A stretch of DNA of 64,000 nt from Dipetalonema caudispina. Taxonomy: Eukaryota > Nematoda > Chromadorea > Rhabditida > Onchocercidae. Positions 37,594 to 50,800 of this stretch are shown in pieces. The notes under the pieces are model-generated. The model did no database searches and had not been told where the DNA came from. It worked only from the letters and a program-made list of their open reading frames with translations. Position 1 is the first letter of the stretch. Each line of letters starts with the position of its first letter. Position numbers and translations under genes: made by a program. The DNA lies in contig JABVXV010000043.1 of NCBI GenBank assembly GCA_013365325.1, forward strand, positions 114,020-178,019. The letters run 5' to 3'.

Positions 37594-37890
37594 TGAAAGT
37601 TGTAAAAGTTCCGTTGAACAGTACCTCTCTACCTAATCGTAATCCTGACTATCGTTAAGATCTACAGAATTCTTTTTGTTATTGTTCCAAAGAGTTATTG
37701 CAGGATTTTTCACGGGATAAGTGAAATTATTTCTTCTAGAGAGGCACTGTACTTCCTCCAGAAGTCGGTCAAGTTAGTGTGGAGAGATAGATGTACACTG
37801 ATCGTTGTAACTGCTGATTCCAGCTTCTGAACTCTCTGTATCGGATGCTTTCCTCAATGATCTTTGCTAGTCTTTTCGCCTCAAATTATT
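37594..37890 (-). promoter_or_regulatory. Putative non-coding 5' exon and promoter-proximal region of titin
   Basis: On the minus strand the sequence ...CAACTTTCAA|GTAAGT gives a strong splice donor after position 37594. Upstream of it about 290 bases lack any ATG on that strand, as expected of a 5' untranslated exon. Base composition is more even than in the surrounding intergenic DNA. An inverted repeat with 13 of 14 matching bases (37618-37631 and 37737-37750) could fold in the leader. The transcription start cannot be placed from sequence alone. Confidence 0.45.
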
Positions 37891-37899
37891 CAATAGATA

Positions 37900-40800
37900 C
37901 ATCTATCAGTTCTTTCGTTATCTTTTCTCGTTTCCTATGATGTTATCCAATGTTTTTCTACACTTTTCCACCTCACAATTTCATAAAATTTTGCGAAATC
38001 TTTCGTGATATTGTAATGTCTAATATTGAGAAGTAGTGGTATCATAGGATGAGAGAGAAAGAGTACGACAATTCATAGACCATCTATTATATCATATCCT
38101 CTCTTCTTCTGTTGTTTCTTAAGCTCTCTGCAACAATCTTTCAAAGCGTGGGCTTTAAACTATTACCTTTAGGCTAAAGCTATTGCTTTGCTGTTATGCA
38201 AATCGTCAACCGAAATGCTTCAGCTTCTTTCAGCTTCACTTTTAAACAAGCAGTCTTGCACAATTGTTTTCTTCCTCACATCATATCATTGTTAATCTAG
38301 CTAACTTTTCAGCTTCCACCAACAACATATAATCAAAAAATTTATTTCTTTTTAAAATGATACAAATATTGAATGTTTTTTTTTCGCACATATTATTGTC
38401 ACAATATGTCGAATCATCAGAAAGCCATACACATATGCATAATTAAATCTTACGGGGACTGTATATCATTGACGTACGTAAAAAATGTGACTATTATTTA
38501 CTATACTTTTTTATAGCACAAATATTTCGAATACTTCATATTACATACAATATATAATATATTTCATTTCTAGCTAATTGATATATTACAAGTGGAAGAA
38601 ATTTGATGTTATTACATTTCACAGAAACAAATACATTGCCGAATCAGTGATGAAGCTAAAAAATTTTAAAAATCAAATAGAATTTAACAATTCTATGCTG
38701 CATTTTTCCAAATGTTTGCTAAAAAAATTTTAAGACATATGGTCTAATTTTACAGTTGAATGATATGCTCTAACAGATTTTTAGAAATGGCAATTATATG
38801 AAATAGTTGTAAGCAAAACCATTTTCGAATTCGATTTAATGCCATCATTTTTTGGTGGTTTTGAAATTTCTGAGATTTATTTTTTTCAATTGATTAAAAA
38901 TTATTTTTCAAATTTTCTTCAATTATCAGTTATTGCTTTGCAGAAATTTAATACTTTAATATGAAAATTTTAATTTTCAATTTTCAAAAGTGCTGCAAGG
39001 AATAGATTTCATAATGAGGAATTGCATCTAACTTCGTTTTTCAAAATTTGTAGTTATAAAGTCTTTTCTTGTTTCTTTCTTTTAAGAGAAATAATCCAAA
39101 ATCTTTTAAATCACTGTGAATAACAGTTAAAAAAGAAAATTTTATCAATCACTGCAACAAATTTCAAAGTGTCCGAAGCTTCAATGGATTTATTTTACGA
39201 AATAGATTTTTCCGAGTAAAATTCAAAGGTTCAAATATCGAAGATTTCGACTCATACGGAAGTATCAAGCCTAATTTTTCGATAATTTTTTCTTCTCATA
39301 ATTGATGTTTCTTTCCCACAAAATGATCCAACACTTATGTATCCAAGAAACTTAGAAACTTCTCAGTTTTTTTTTTTGGAATGCCTTTTTTTTAAAGAAT
39401 ATTTCACTTAATCATCAACCGGGAAAACAGTTGCTCTTCCACTGATTCTTTATAGAACTGAAATTTCTTCCAGTTTCATGAAGAAAAACGACTAATTAAT
39501 TGTTTATTCTGAAAATATAGAAAAGAAAAGAGAGCGTTGTAAAATGAATGATAAAAAGATGTATGTTGCAGATTCTATTTAAAATGATTTAGTAATTTTA
39601 CAAAGGATTTAATTTTTGAATTCTCTCGGAAAATTATCACATTTGATCAATTGGGGATTATTCATATCTGTAGTGTTAAAGCTTATATTGCAGGAATGTT
39701 CAACATCCAACCTTACATTTATAATTAGAACTCGAGAAGATTTCAATCATTCTACATAGGTCAACATAAGTGTTGAAAGACTTTCTTGAATTTGAACTCT
39801 TTCTAAAACTCCAAAAATTCAGCTACGCAATGACTTTTCCGGAAATTCAACTACACAATGACTTACTGAAAAATAATTCAGTAATTTCAAAGTGTAATGA
39901 TTCAAGGGATTGCAATCGGTGAAACAGATTCATATGACAAGTTTTTCTGGCCACTTTATTATCCGTTGGTTCCTTTTCGGTATGAGCGGTATTTTGGAAA
40001 CAAATAAACTTCATTAAGATATTCTTAAGAACTAGGAATTAAAAGAAGAAAGAAAAATTAGTTTCGGAAAATTATGAAGTACATGAAGAAATTGAAAATC
40101 CCTCCATAACATTATCGTGAAGAAATTTGTGATCAATCTTAAACGTTCCGAAAAATTTATATCACTAATGTATGTTAAAAATATTGTCACAGTTTTGATG
40201 AACTGATTTTCACGATCACACAAAGAAAATAATGTCGGTGCGGTATTAAGAGAAATAATCCAACTACGAAAATACTTACTATAATATTATCAGATGACAT
40301 TACTCTACAACAATATTCGTAAATTTAAATCATCAAAAGTCGCTAACAAATATTGTAGCTTGAATTGAATTAATTCATTCGAATATTCAATGTCTCATTA
40401 ATACTTTGCAACATTCATTTGTAACGATGCGTAATTTTACAAGAAATTTATTTTTATTAGATAAGTTAAAAAAATAGTAGAAATATTGCTATCCAATGCA
40501 GAAAATCGATGAAAAATACAATCAATTGAAATTTTAAAAAGAAACTTACAAATGGCATACTGGCATAAGTCTAATTTTCTTTTTTTTTTTTTTTTTTTTC
40601 TTACGGCAATAGATTACTAAAGTAATTATTGAACAATGAAGAAGGTAATGCGATAAGATAAATTTTGGTTGCCGTAACATAAAAATAGACTCATAAAAAG
40701 GCCACAGTAATTTTAAAGGCAAATTTACAAATGGTAATACAAATAGATTGTAATATAACTGCACTGGTATGGCACTAATATATACAACATAAATTTAGCA

Positions 40801-41094
40801 ATAATAAGGGAAAATTTTTTCACCGCAATATTTGATATGAAAATTTAGATTTAAGAAAGCAAAAATATAATTAAATAACAGGCCACAATTAAGAAAATAC
40901 ATTAAAAAATCAAAACAACGACAAACAATAAGAATTAAGAAAAGAATAGGTCAAGAAATCAACATTCGAATATTTAAAAATTTCGATGAATCATTATAAT
41001 ACTATAAAAATCAGGCATTTTCAATTTCAATCATAAAAAAAAAAAAAAAAAAAAAAACGCATAAAATTCGATTGTCGCTGAAATAAGATAATTT
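37900..41094. other. Intergenic region between kettin stop and titin leader
   Basis: No coding potential was found on either strand. The kettin side should hold the 3' UTR. The first AATAAA on the minus strand that I noticed is at 40447-40452 (TTTATT on the plus strand), giving a possible UTR of about 640 bases. The titin side (38.1-38.3 kb) is less AT-rich and contains an octamer ATGCAAAT at 38196-38203, possibly promoter sequence. A T20 tract lies at 40580-40599 and an A23 tract at 41035-41057. Confidence 0.5.
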
Positions 41095-44000
41095 CTATCG
41101 GGATTGGATTTTGAGTTTTGCTTGGCTCTGGGCAGCGCCCAAGGGATTGCGAATTGTTACGATATAATCACCAGCTTCTGCTTCGGAAATTCGTTGCAAT
41201 TCCAAAATTGCTTTATTACCAATTAGTGATATCTGAAATAAATATCGCGAAAATTCAGATAATACCATGTCTAAATAATTTGAAATAATTTATATTTCAT
41301 TTCTTCATATAAATTATTTAACATAAAATAATTTAACTTATTCTCATCCTTGTCTAAGAATGGACTGGAATACAATGGCCTTTGTTTATCTTACGACAGG
41401 ATTACAACATTGTGTTTTTTTGTACATCACTTCCAGTCCAAATATATGTATATAAATATCGGTCAGCATGAGGGCATCTTAGCACTTCCAAATGACAGTT
41501 GGCCCAGTGATTCCCACGTCAAACCGATTTTCCGAGTTTATTACAATATCTTATAATCGTTATAATATCTGATGGTAGAATTAATTATTCTGTTATTCAA
41601 TAAAATCTATATTCAATTACTTGTCTATAATACACGATCAAAATGGATTTCACCATCTTCAACTAAAATATAATTTCTTCTACCACAAAAAAAAAAAAGA
41701 CAAAATTCCATGACAACATAATAATTAATGTTATTTTTTTGAAACAACAATATTTGCATATCATTCAATTTTGGAAACATTAATGATTATTTAATGTAAA
41801 TCACATCTTTCATGCAATATTACATTTTCTATATTTATCTGATTTAAATAAGTGTAGTACAGGATGGGATAATTAATTTATTTTCTCCTTTGTGTTCATT
41901 TTACTTTCTAACTTATGATATTGTGAATTTTAGTGTAAAACGAAAAAAAGGCATAGAAAATTTCGGAGGCATATTATCTCCTCATAAGATCGAGATAGTT
42001 TAAAAATTACAATCTCTTTTGTGTTTCTGAGAGTATTTAATTTATTTTAGTTGTATTCACAATCTGTACTAATTTTAATTTATAAATGTTAGAGAGAAAT
42101 AAATCATTATCTTCTTTGAACTGTCTAATCATAAAATTTAAGTTCTTTGTTGAATTTATCAACTTCCAAAAAGTTAAAGTAGATCAAAATATGTAGATAA
42201 ATCAATCAGCAAAAAAGAAAAAAAAGATAGAAGATCAGCATTTAAAAACAAATTAAATAAATAGAATTATAATGATTAGACAAATATGAACAGGAAAAAA
42301 AGTAACCTTATGATTGCGTCCATCATAAAGTGGTTTTCCATTAAATTGCCATGCAACAGTTGGTTGTGGATTACCTGATATTTCGGCAACAAATTTTACC
42401 GTATGTCCTGATGAAAAAGAAAAATAGTTAACGTTGAAACAGTGAAAAGAAATCTTCCATTTCTGCTGTGTTAATTCTCTTCTTCAAATTAAGCAACATA
42501 AATGAGGTTAATATGAAAAGCTTAAAAGATATGAAAATAAAATAACTATGACAAATCATTCCAATATTTTAATGTTTTCATCAGACAATCAACTTAATTT
42601 CACCTGGTCGAGCGGTTATATCCGAAAGTTTTAAAATAAACTGCGGTGCACCAGAAGATGGAACTTTTTTCCTCATTTGAGCGCTATCAGTAGCAGCAGT
42701 AGCAGTAGCACTACTTGGTACTTCTCCAGTTGCAGAAGAAGATGCTGCAGTTGTTGTTCGTGTTATAACACCACTTTTTGCTACAAATAAATATTGTTAA
42801 TTACTTGTATAGCAAATCTTATAAATATTGTATAGTATGTACAATAAACAATAAGAGTACTTACGCTGTAAAAGCAAGTTAGCAACACTTGTTGCTTTAC
42901 CAGCTGGATTTGTTGCTTCACATTTATATTCGGCTACATCATCCTGGTAACATTTTGTGATACGCAATATTGCTTCACCTTTATTTTGGCTCATTTCAAA
43001 ATATTTCGTCTTCTTGATTGGTTCATTATTACGATACCATCGAATCATTGGTTCTTAAATGATAATGAAAAGATTGCTATGTAATATATGCATACATTCA
43101 TATGATTATCATTTGGTTAGGGCTTTGAAACGAAATGAATTCGACAAAAGTTGAAAATAAATGAATATAACAGGAATGATACCAGGAGAACCAGTATAGT
43201 TTGCTTTGAATTCAGCTGGTGAACCTTCAGTAACTATAACAGGCTGTATTTGGGTTCGGAATCGAGGTGCTTCCAAACGTGGTCCAACTTCAGCTCCTTT
43301 ACCAGTTCTTGCTAAGATGATATTAAGACGAGCTTTACATCTGCAACAAATCTTCTTCATTTATAATATAAAAATTCAGAAGATTCTTGTATGTAAAAAT
43401 TCAAAAAATAAAATTAATTATACAAAAAGATGCACAACAATTTCTTATCCAAACTTCTGAAGTTCAATAACATGTTTCACTGTATCAACGAAAAATTTTT
43501 CATACTCATCATACCTTAATCTAGTTCAGTTTAGAGAATAAAAATAATGAGCACAAATAGACACATCTGAATACTTGAAAAAAAAAAATCCAATTTTGCA
43601 AATAATGAAGGGAAGCCCGAGAAATTCTAGACTAGAAGATGAAATTAAAACTGAAATGAAAAATTTAAAAAAGTTATGCAATATAAAATGTTCGAAGATT
43701 TACCTAGCTTCACCAGCGCTATTCTTCAGAACGCATTCATAAATACCTGCATCTTGCGGTAATGTATCAGAGATAATTAACATACGTTCGTTACCTTCGC
43801 TAATAATCTGATATCGTGCATCATTTGGCAGTGGCTTGCCATCCTATAATTTTGGAACTTTTCAAAACGTATATTAAAATTTATTTTTAACGAATTCGAA
43901 AGGAATCATAGATAAATTAGAAAACACCTTCATTTCTTGATAATGAATTGATTCCAAAATGATATTGATCTAATATTGACTGAAAAAATTCAAACAAAAA

Positions 44001-44893
44001 TTACTTTGAACCATGTAACAATCGGTTCAGGACTGCCACTAACGGTACATTTGAACTGTGAGGAAGTATTTTGTTGAACGCGGATATCAGTCATTCGTTG
44101 TGTGAAGTCAGGTGATATTCCATGTCCAGCTGGTGGAACAACCACTAAATTAGCCATCGATTCCTGGGCACCAGCAACATTCGTTATGCGACACATATAC
44201 TGACCATTGTGATCCACTTTAAGTTTTCCGACCGTCAAAGTTGAGCTTTTTGTTGTGGTATCAATCTAAGAATTAATGCAAGATAAATCTTAAAAATTGA
44301 ATATTTCTACAGATATTGCTGTTACCGTTTGGTATGGATAGCTCAGTGGCTAGAATAAGTTAAGTTAAGTTACGCCTGTGCTATGTCATCAAGTTAAATT
44401 GTGCTTGTGTTATATCAGCGACAATTATCAATAAATTTAATTACTATCATTGACCTTTATGATAGATCTTCATTTCCAACCAAAACTTTGTAAATTTCTT
44501 AAACAACTCATATATTTGAATCAATCTTTTAAATGACTATCATTTCTTTCAAAAAACTCTTTCTAAAGCAATTGAAAAAATACGAATGGATCGAAGTATC
44601 AATAAAAACGATCGTTGCGAAGATGAAATTAGAAAAAATTAAGAAAAAAAAAACTTCAAAAAGTTTCTGAAATAAGTCAGCTATTTGAAGTGATGAAAAA
44701 TTTTAGACACCTGAAATTCGAAACTTGGCTTAATTTCTTTACCATCCCGGAACCACTTTACTGTAATAGGCTCATCACCACTAAACAACACATTGAACTG
44801 TGCTTGACGTCCAATTTCAGCTTGTATTGGTTTCAGTTGTTGAGAGATTTGTGGCGCTGTCTTCTGAGTTTGACCCATTTTAGTTGGTTGAGG
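41095..44893 (-). CDS. ketn-1: Kettin exons 48-55: four C-terminal Ig domains and stop
   Basis: Exons 44711-44893, 44005-44265, 43704-43843, 43183-43340, 42865-43053, 42604-42780, 42307-42407 and 41095-41232. Four I-set Ig domains follow with short or no linkers: QISQQLKPIQAEIGRQAQ to MCRITNVAGAQES, then FTQRMTDIRVQQNTSSQ to ECVLKNSAGEA, then FRTQIQPVIVTEGSPAE to YKCEATNPAGKATS. A Ser/Thr/Ala-rich insert (about 40 residues, 42640-42780) precedes the last, FILKLSDITARPGHTVKF to AGDYIVTIRNPLGAAQ. The protein ends KLKIQSR-stop. Close packing of the last domains is a known kettin feature. The last intron (41233-42306) is the longest in the resolved kettin part. Confidence 0.92.
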
Positions 44894-47800
44894 CTGAAGG
44901 ATTCAAAAAATCCAATAACGATAGTTGATAATTTGATGTTTTCATTAGTGATTTTAAAGATTCCACAAAAGTTGAAAACTAAAACAAAGCATAGCAAAAA
45001 ATTTAGTTAATTTCCTGTGAAAACAATAAAACTTAAAAATATTAAATATAAATTATTAATTTTTGTAATAGCCTATCGAACAAAATTACCACCAGGTTTA
45101 CAAATTTGAAAGATCACTCAGTGTAAAGTGTTAAACGATTATATCATCGTTAACCTCAATGAGGGATACATCCTTTTTAAATAAATTTTTAATATCAGCC
45201 ACCATAAACCACTTCGCCCGTCATTTGCTAATAGATTTTAGATTAGAGATCTTTTCGTTTAATTCAAAATTTGGTTATGCTAGTAACAAATTGATGGGAT
45301 CACATAATTTTATTAGAAAACAATCGTGAATCCCTAATTGGTTTAATATATATTCTAACATGCTTCAAAATTATCCAAGCATTACAATACATTTCTGTAG
45401 CGCAATGAGGTTACTATGATGAATTTTTTGGAAGTACGTTAGATGATGAGTTAAATTTCATTAAATGATAGCAATTAACTCACACTGAAGGTTATTGAAA
45501 GAAGCATTTTTTTTTTTTTATTATCAAAATATTTAACTCAATAAAAAAAATTTAAATAAAAATTGCTGACAGCAACATGTCGAAGAATACGAAAACCCAA
45601 GACTCGTTCACGGATACGATTACCATAATTGTATTCTATACGTTCCATATATTCTTCGGACATCAAATCTTCCTGTTTTGATAAATTCATTTCAACTGCA
45701 TGCTCAGAACGTTCACGACAAATTTGATACAGTACAGTATGCTAAAGTAATTTTTTACACAATTGTTAATTAAATAAATGTTTGCTTATAAAATATTAGT
45801 TCCAATAAAGAAAATTAAAAATGATTATGAGCATATCATTCAACAAAATTTCAAAAATAATATATTAGAGAGAAAATCTTTTCTAACCTTTAAAATATAT
45901 GCAATGAGTAAAATATTATTAATTTTGAAGTTCCTTAAGCAACAAACTCATAAAGTTTGTGAATATTTTTGTTTGTTAAAGAGAAAAAAAAAAAAAAACT
46001 CATTTCTACATGAAATTTGTAATGTTTTTAATGTTGTCAAGAAGATATCCCGGATATCTGAATGTTTCTACCAAAAATTATGAGGATATTCCGGATATCT
46101 GAATCTTTCTACTACAAACCATGCGATTCTATGTGAAAAAAAAAAGAAAAAAAGATAACAATGTGATTTCAGGAAATACCTGTGTAAATTAGAAATAAAC
46201 AGATATATAAACATGAACAAAGATCACACAAAAGTTTGTTGTTTTTCAGGACAGAATTGAAACCATGCAAAAACGAGCATAAAAGAATATCAACTCACCT
46301 TCGAAGGTACTGTTGATTCCGTTATTTTCCTGAAAAATTGAAAGAAATTAAAATGGATAGAGTATCGTAAAGTTTTAAAATTTAAATATGCCAAAGATTC
46401 TTGGTCTCTTCCTGTTGCAATTTTAACTTCATCCAAAATAATGGAAATAGTTAGTTGATTTCGCAATTAATTGTAATTAAATATAAGAAAACGAATCAGA
46501 TATCTATCATTCATAAGACTTATAAGCCAGCCATTAGAAAAACATGTGAATTTTGTATTGAATTTCGCATAACTTTCAACAATCTACAACTTCCTATAAC
46601 TCACAACAATCTGATATTTAGCATCAGATATTTTTGAAATATGGATTTATAAAATATATAAAAAATGTTTTATACATCCATCCGATCCTAGAACAATCAT
46701 TAACAGAATTTTACCATTTACAAAACAACCCAGTACATTTATGGCACTAAACTGCAAAATCCGGAATATCTATCAGAAAGCCGAACGAAGAATTTACCCT
46801 TTGACAACAGTAGGTGTTTCTTTCAGTGGACCACTCTCAATAACTGATGCTTCCGATGGTTTTACTACTTTCGGCTGGAATTTCTGCTTTATTTTCACCT
46901 GATCTTTTGCTGGCACTTCTGCCTAAAAATACAGAAATCATGAATTGCAACTGCACCGATTTCATTATAAATTTAATTTAAACAACTTAAAACTTTACGA
47001 TAAAATTTATACCTGCTTGGGTGTTTCCGGTTTTTGTTTCACAGAAGCCAATTTCGCTTTTTCCTTTTCAATTTCTACGTGTTGCGCGGATGGCAATTCA
47101 GTCGCTGGCTTTGGTTTCGCCAATTTAAACTTCACCTGATCACGTGCCGGTACTATTACCTCTTTCTCTTGTTCAGGTAGCCGTCGGAATCTTAAAAATT
47201 TTAGTAAGATCGTAAATTTTGACAAGGTGCACTTGTGAATATGATCCTAATATGATCCTTGTGAATATGATCCTAATACTGATCGGTCCTAATAGCATTT
47301 CTCAAAAGGGAATTAAATTTCAAAACTTCACTTCTTGAAATTTATTCTTGGCCTCATGAATACTTCTGTTGAACTAATCTAAAAGATATTCCACGATTGC
47401 TATCGCTAATATTATTAGCATTTCCTGCTGTGATCGATACTATGATATTATTATAATAACCGTCTCTAATGATGATACACTTCTACGTAACTCAACAGGA
47501 AGAAAATCAATTAATTCGATTTTGGTTATATTTCTTTTCGAACTTTATTCGCTATAAATTAACTTAAATACTGGTCAAGCAATTTGAACTTTATTTGATT
47601 ACATCAAAATCAAACCGTGATTCAACGTTGCCAAGCTTTTTGTCCACTGCCCATTGCGGTTTTGGTACACTAGCACCTGCAGGTACTGATTGTTTTTCCA
47701 CTTTAGGAGCAGCTTTTAATTCTACTCGTTCCATTTTTTCTTTTTCTGGCTCATATTTCTCGATATGTCCAGGCTTCAATGCTACATCTTCCAATTTCAT

Positions 47801-50800
47801 GCTTTCAAAGGTTGGACGAGTTGTCTCGATCTGTATTGAATTTTACACTTATCATCAAAAAATTACAGCAAAATATTAACAGTTGCAAGAAGTCATTGAT
47901 CACCCGGTTAATTAACACATTGATATGATGATAACGTACAACTTCAGGCACTAATAAATGCATATCGATATTTCGAAGAACAAAAATGCAAACTTTAAAA
48001 ATGTTGTACTTACTTCATTCTCAAATTTTGCTACTAACAATTTAATTTCTTTGAGCAATGAATTATACAGTAATGATTTTCTAATTTTCTGATACATATG
48101 CTACTTCATGTATCGATACACTACTTATATTTCGATGTGATGTATAAATTCAATTTGTGAATATTCAATTCCTTATAATAATTGAGGGGTAATTTACATG
48201 CGTAAGAGTAAAAATGTTAAACTTTTAGATTCAAATAAATTCAATAGAAATCGAAAATTTACATAAGTAAGCTGATTGTAGAATTTTTCATCCTTAGGTC
48301 TGGTAAATTTCTCAATAAGTTCTTCACTTTCAAGTGGTTCAGTAGGTGTTTTTGATCGTTCAACTCTCATCAATTTTTGCTGATTAGCTTTTGGTGCTTT
48401 CTCAAATGCTTCTCCAAGAGAGCCTAGAACTTCCTGAAAATTTCAAAAACTATAAATGAAAAATCCTCCACGATCATTTTTTCTTATTTTTTTTTTTTTT
48501 TTCAGAGTAAACCTTTACCAAAAAAAAGCGATTAATTAGAAGATTTCAATTTCATTGTAACCTTTTGCCATTTCACTTCTCTCTCGTGTAATTCATCTAT
48601 GGTTTTGAAAGCTGTCGGCTTTAGTTTGACATGTCGAAAGTCTTTAGTTTGATAAACGTCTAACATTGCGGAAGCAAGTACTTCACCCTCTGAGTTCTTC
48701 GCAATTACAACAATCTAGAAATACTGTCTTCTAGTATCAAAATAGACTTTTTTTCATAGGAATGAACCGATTACTCAACAAGAATAAAACGAAAAATGAG
48801 AAAGCTTACTTCACCAGCATCTGATATTTTCGTCTTTGAAATTGTTAAATAATGAATTCCATCGTAATGTAACTTATATCTACTCCCCTGAAATATGATT
48901 TCTTTTAAATGACTATCTGTCGTTACTTTCAAAAACTTCTTCTAAAACAATTGAAGAAGTATGAATGGATCAAAATATCAATAAAAAGCGATCTATCACA
49001 AAGATAAAATTCGAAAAAATTACAGCAAAGTTTTTTATAGTGAATTTGATATTAAATATGTGAGATATTTCAATCATGCAAAATGATAAAATGGCTTGGT
49101 TACTATCTGCCTAGATGATAACAATGTAAAGTAATCATCATACGAATCCAAAAAAAAAAAAAAAAAAATGAAATATCAAAAAGGGATTTTTGAATATTTC
49201 ATTTTCCAAAAAAAAAAAAAACTATAAACTTACATGTATAGCTTGATTTCCATTTATGTACCAAATAATTTTCGGTTTTGGATTACCAATTACTGCACAC
49301 TCAAATCTAGCAGGTTCATTTTCTACCGCTTGTATATTCATAGGTTTGATTGTAAATCTTGGTGGCTGTTTCTCACGTCGTTGTTCACTCATTTGTTCAG
49401 ACCTTTAAAAAAAAAATAAAAAAAAAATGAAAAAATGAAATTACAAATTATGGATCCGTTATGATGATACAAAGTACATTTAAAATTTTTATTACACAAA
49501 AGAATATTTTTCAGAACAATAAAAATTCATCGTACTTTCCAATTAAATATATGAAATACCTAACTCTGCTGAAGATATAAGAGAGTAGATTAAAAACTTA
49601 TCATATCTCGAAAGGATTATTGTTATCATTATTTTACTTAGATATTAGTTATAAAAAAATCATAGGGTTTTAATTAGGAAACTAAAAATATATGGGATAA
49701 AATCAAATATTTGAAACAAACAAACCAATACGGTTGATCACCGAGTTTCTTAACATCAGAAACCAGAACACCTTGTGGAAGTTGACTTTCGGTGATAATA
49801 TGTTTAGAACCTGAGCAAGCTAATTTTGCTGATGTTGTTGCTTTTCCATAAGGATTGGTAGCAACACAAGTATATTCACCAGTATCATCGGGTAATGCAT
49901 AAAGGACATCTAAGCATGCGAATCCAAAATCTAACATTGAACGGAATCGATGTCCTATAATTATTTGTTTGCTTTGATCATTTAAAAAAAAAAAGTGAAG
50001 GCTAAAGAGAAAACGAATCTTTGAAGATCGAATTTTAAAAAAAGTGGAATTTGCATCTGAATGAAAGAAAAATATTAAATCTTAAAGGTTTATTTTGGAA
50101 TGCTGCAAAGCTCATCATTTCAAGAATTTTAAATATTATTCACTGGATATTCATTTTTTTTTAAAGTGAATTTTATTCAAAAATAAAACAAAATTACCAA
50201 TTAAAACAGGTTTTCCATCTTTAAACCACTCTACTTTCATATATGGATCATTAACTGGAGCAATTTGTGTTTCGAAGCGACAGTAATCACTTTCTTCAAC
50301 ACCAATATTTGTCAAATTGGTTTTAAATTCAGGCGGTCGTTTTGTAACTTCATTGTAAGCATCCTCTTTGCTAAGCGCCAAAGGAACACGGGTATGTTGA
50401 CGTAAATGATTTTCAAGATTCTCCATATTAGCTCCAGGTGCTTGTGGTGCAAATTCTACGCTTGGTTTTGAAAGAACCTAAACTTATATCAAAAATTAAT
50501 CACATTTCATTCGCCTGTGAGCATAAAATGAATTCCTTCATAACGCTAAAAATTCAGTCAAAACGAGAAATTCTTTTTTGTCTCAAAATTATAAAATTGA
50601 AGTGGAATATTTAAAATTTTATAAATCACCTACCGTTATATGAGTTTTAGTGGATGCTTGGCCTTTATCATTCATAACAATACATTCATAAATGCCACTA
50701 TCTTCCGGAAGTGCATACAGAATATCAAGCGTAACGAAACCAAATTCATATGATGGCTTGAAACGTGAAGCTTCCGCAAGTGGTTTACCATCTTTCAACC

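Noticed and set aside
34494..41095. Classical nematode operon linking kettin and titin
   Set aside because: The 6.6 kb gap is far larger than the usual few hundred bases between operon genes, and a separate leader is likely.
41350..41556. Plus-strand open frame of 68 codons in the last kettin intron
   Set aside because: No recognisable family, no flanking signals; short open frames of this size occur by chance.
47603..47615. Alternative donor GAT|GTAATC for kettin exon 47616-47830
   Set aside because: It looks stronger but ends in phase 0, which puts a stop in the next exon; G|GTTTGA at 47615 keeps the frame.
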